DNA of 8,513 nucleotides from Solirubrobacterales bacterium. GTDB lineage: Bacteria; Actinomycetota; Thermoleophilia; Solirubrobacterales; Solirubrobacteraceae. A program made the translations under genes and the position numbers. Each line of letters begins with the position of its first letter. The first letter of the stretch is position 1. The DNA lies in NCBI GenBank assembly GCA_025963955.1, contig JAOPZU010000620.1, positions 1-8,513 of the forward strand. The letters are read 5' to 3'. Below the pieces are notes generated by a model that worked only from the letters and a program-made list of their open reading frames with translations, did not search any database and was not told where the DNA came from. Shown in pieces: positions 6,712 to 8,513 of the stretch.

Positions 6712-8123
6712 GATCCCAGGAGGTAGTTGAGGACCTTGCCGACGCCCGTGTCGCCCGAGGGCGCAGACGTGGCCGGCGGGCTGCCGTCCTTCTTGCCGCC
6801 GAGCAGGCCGGTGACGGCGTCCGTGACGTCCTTCACGGTCTTGCCCAGCTGATCCGTTACGGGCTTGACCGGGTTGACGGGCGCGGCCGGGGTGGCGGCC
6901 GCGGGCGCGGACGCCCCCGGAGCCCTGTCGGCCTTGGGCGCCGTCCTCCGACCCGACCGCGCGGACTTGGCCGGCGGGCGGTTCGTGATCGACGTGATCG
7001 ACCCGTACGTCAGGGTCGGCGCGAGTCGGAAGACGTGACCGAGCGCATCGCGGCTCCCGGTCACCGACGTCCAGCCGTTGACGAAGCCGAGGAAGTCCTT
7101 GGTGCCGCCGCCCTGGTCCAGGGTGTCGACGAACTTCCGGATGTCGCCCGTGAAGGACGCCAGGTGGTTGGCCGTCGGACGCAGGGCCCGGAGCGTGGGA
7201 GCGGCCTTCGTCCCGAGGCGCGAGAGCGCCGGGGAGACCTTGCTCACCTCGGCGAGCGTGGCCTTCGCGTCCTTGGTGAAGGCCGGGACGCGCGTCAGCG
7301 TCTCGTTCAGCTGCGGCGCGGTGGCGCGCAGGTCGTCGGCGGCAGGCGTGAGCTCGCTGCTGGCGGCCTGGAGCTTCACGAGCGTGGACCGCAGCTGGTT
7401 CAGGGCGCCCGGGGCGCTCTGGATCGTGCGGCCGAGGTTCACGCGGCGCTGGGCCGCGGTCTCCAAGGCGTTGGCCGCGCTGTTCACGAGGTCGCCGAGG
7501 TCGTTGCTCTTCGGGGCCACGGTCGCGAGGACCCGGTCGCCCGAGGTGATGAGGGACTCGAGCTTGCCGTTGTCCTGGTTCACTTCGGCGACGACGCGCT
7601 TGGCGGCGTCGAGGGCCGGCGGGAGGCTCTCCAGCGTCTTGTTGAAGTCCGCTCCGCGGCCGGCCATCGCCAGTCCGGCCTCGTTGATGAGGATGCGCAT
7701 CCCGGCCCGGGTGTCGGGGTCGAGCGTGTTGAGCGCATCGTCGAGCTCGATCGGGATCGCGGTCTTGTCGGGCTGGATCGTCGTCCCGGACGGCAGCGGC
7801 TGCTTGAGATCGCCCGGATTCAGGTCGACGTACTTCTCACCCAGGAGGTTGACGGGCCGGATCTTGGCGGAGGCTCCCTTGCCGATCGGGTAGGCCCCCT
7901 TGTCCATCTCGAGCTTGATGACCGCGTGGTCTTGCTTGTCGAGGGAGATGTCGGCGATCTTGCCCGCAGCGACCTGACCGATCTTCACGTTGTAGTTCTT
8001 CAGGACGCCGCCGGCGTCGTTGGCCTTCACGTAGACGACGTACGGCTTGTCGCCGCCGGTGAAGACGATCACGGCGAGGACCACGACGGCCGCGGCCAAG
8101 AGGGCGGGAATGATGCGCTTCAT
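6708..8123 (-). CDS. Mce-2: MCE/MlaD family lipid-transport subunit with Ala/Pro-rich C-terminal tail, 471 aa
   Basis: The frame is open 18 codons further upstream, but the ATG at 8123 is the likely start: it forms an ATGA overlap with the preceding stop, has GGAGAAGG 4-8 bases before it, and puts the membrane anchor at residues ~4-21. The MCE/MlaD domain (~28-104) ends in the most canonical motif of the set, RPVNLLGEKYVDLNPGD (89-105), close to E. coli MlaD. The linker ELDDALNTLDPDTRAGM (126-142) and GRGADFN (155-161) follow, then ~200 helical residues. There is no cysteine in the whole protein, unlike most of its sisters. The end is unusual: residues ~383-420 are rich in Ala, Pro, Arg and Lys, then a short amphipathic segment with TGLLGG (438-443) and a second hydrophobic end, LNYLLGS. 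By family, it is a subunit of the MCE hexamer; the tail may reach a partner or the cell wall, which is inference. Confidence 0.92.
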   Translation of the reverse strand: MKRIIPALLAAAVVVLAVIVFTGGDKPYVVYVKANDAGGVLKNYNVKIGQVAAGKIADISLDKQDHAVIKLEMDKGAYPIGKGASAKIRPVNLLGEKYVDLNPGDLKQPLPSGTTIQPDKTAIPIELDDALNTLDPDTRAGMRILINEAGLAMAGRGADFNKTLESLPPALDAAKRVVAEVNQDNGKLESLITSGDRVLATVAPKSNDLGDLVNSAANALETAAQRRVNLGRTIQSAPGALNQLRSTLVKLQAASSELTPAADDLRATAPQLNETLTRVPAFTKDAKATLAEVSKVSPALSRLGTKAAPTLRALRPTANHLASFTGDIRKFVDTLDQGGGTKDFLGFVNGWTSVTGSRDALGHVFRLAPTLTYGSITSITNRPPAKSARSGRRTAPKADRAPGASAPAAATPAAPVNPVKPVTDQLGKTVKDVTDAVTGLLGGKKDGSPPATSAPSGDTGVGKVLNYLLGS

Positions 8124-8513
8124 CGAACCTTCTCCGGATCCTTCGTCGGGTCGAGCGCGTCCTTGGTGATGCCGCACTCCGCGTCGAACGTCGGCTTGCC
8201 GGCGTCAAGTCCGGGAGGCCGCGGGAAGGCGTAGCCCTGTCCGGTCACCTTCGTGAACTCCGCCGCCGTCAGCGGGTTGGAGGTCAGGCTCGAAGCGCCC
8301 GCGTTCCCCCAGAGGCGTCCGATGTGGCCCGTGTTGTCGTAGGGCTGGGTGAAGCTCGACCACTGCGTCATGAGGGCGGCGATCTCCGGGGCGTAGGGCC
8401 GCACGCACGCCAGTTGCGGCGCGAGCTTGGCAAAGACGGGAGCCGCTTGGTCGGCGAAGGGCTGCGCCTGCTTGAGCAGCGCCGTGACGCCGGGCGCCGT
8501 CTTGCGCGCGGTC
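8120..8513 (-). CDS. Mce-1: C-terminal part of an MCE family protein, cut by right edge
   Basis: Only the last 130 codons are present; the first full codon begins at 8512 and the gene starts outside the window. The visible part begins in the helical region (TALLKQAQPFADQAAPVF...), then gives LACVRPYAPEI, a WSSFTQPYDNTGHIGRLWGN aromatic/Gly segment, and a [YF]P[KR]P-like FPRPPG near the end. The overall arrangement matches the C-terminal parts of the complete Mce proteins next to it, especially the aromatic/Gly patch and the YPKP motif of Mce-3 and Mce-6. It has two cysteines, at visible residues 36 and 113. The MCE domain and membrane anchor are not in view, so assignment rests on context plus C-terminal similarity. 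It ends in an ATGA overlap with the next mce gene. If the set has the usual six members, this would be the first of them; that is inference. Confidence 0.8.
   Translation of the reverse strand, partial: TARKTAPGVTALLKQAQPFADQAAPVFAKLAPQLACVRPYAPEIAALMTQWSSFTQPYDNTGHIGRLWGNAGASSLTSNPLTAAEFTKVTGQGYAFPRPPGLDAGKPTFDAECGITKDALDPTKDPEKVR
8124..8135 (-). promoter_or_regulatory. Ribosome binding site for Mce-2
   Basis: On the minus strand the sequence reads GGAGAAGGTTCG directly before the ATG at 8123. GGAG is 8 bases and AAGG is 4 bases from the start codon. It lies within the last codons of the partial upstream mce gene and supports this ATG over the longer open frame. Confidence 0.7.

Larger units (their letters stand above)
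1..8513 (-). other. Single transcription unit: mce genes followed by an RND transporter gene
   Basis: Seven consecutive minus-strand genes are joined by two ATGA overlaps (at 8120-8123 and 6708-6711) and by gaps of 2, 4, 9 and 12 bases. No gap is large enough for a promoter, and I see no hairpin followed by a T-run on the minus strand at any junction. Both ends of the unit lie outside the window. In known actinobacterial mce operons, two YrbE permease genes precede the first mce gene, so they would be expected to the right of this window. Confidence 0.85.

Noticed and set aside
8124..8177. Longer N-terminus for Mce-2 starting at 8177
   Set aside because: It would add 18 polar residues overlapping the upstream gene. 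The ATG at 8123 has a good ribosome site and an ATGA overlap, and it places the anchor at the N-terminus as in the family.
1..8513. tRNA, rRNA, CRISPR array, insertion sequence or attachment site
   Set aside because: No suitable repeats, inverted ends or RNA-like segments were seen; the window is filled by protein-coding genes. The only repetition is the divergent similarity among the mce paralogs.

Overview
The window is one densely packed, very GC-rich stretch in which every supported gene lies on the minus strand, so transcription runs from the right edge to the left edge. It is the downstream part of an actinobacterial-type mce (MCE/MlaD lipid-transport) operon. Base composition, the series of different Mce paralogs side by side, and the style of the RND protein point to a high-GC actinomycete-like bacterium. 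A Thermoleophilia/Solirubrobacterales-type genome is my best guess, but that placement is inference only.

In transcription order: the C-terminal 130 residues of one Mce protein (cut by the right edge, ending at 8120); then five complete Mce proteins at 8123-6708 (471 aa), 6711-5434 (425 aa), 5431-3974 (485 aa), 3969-2701 (422 aa) and 2691-1363 (442 aa); then, starting at a GTG at 1350, the first 450 residues of an RND-superfamily (MMPL/HpnN-like) transporter that runs off the left edge. In the feature text these are called Mce-1 (partial) to Mce-6 by order here; the numbers are not meant as mceA-F letters. The junctions are ATGA overlaps (twice) or gaps of 2, 4, 9 and 12 bases, so there is no room for internal promoters or terminators. 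No stretch of 300 bases lacks a gene.

Each complete Mce protein has the same plan: short cytoplasmic N-terminus, one membrane anchor, an MlaD/MCE beta domain of about 80 residues, a conserved 'LD..L.TLD..TR' linker, and a long helical region of about 200 residues with a variable C-terminus. Six different Mce proteins in a row fit the heterohexameric MCE tube known from mycobacterial Mce1. That tube sits on YrbE-type permeases and an MceG-type ATPase, and moves lipids across the envelope. The permease genes would be expected upstream, outside the window. The RND transporter placed directly behind the mce genes suggests a linked second lipid-moving machine.

The points most worth a second look are the Mce/HpnN-like RND linkage, a strict seven-residue proline ladder in the helical regions of two Mce subunits, paired C-terminal cysteines in four of the six subunits, a shared 'TGLLGG' end on low-complexity tails in two subunits, and differences in the predicted pore-loop residues between subunits. 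The long plus-strand open frames are an antisense by-product of GC-rich codon use, not genes.
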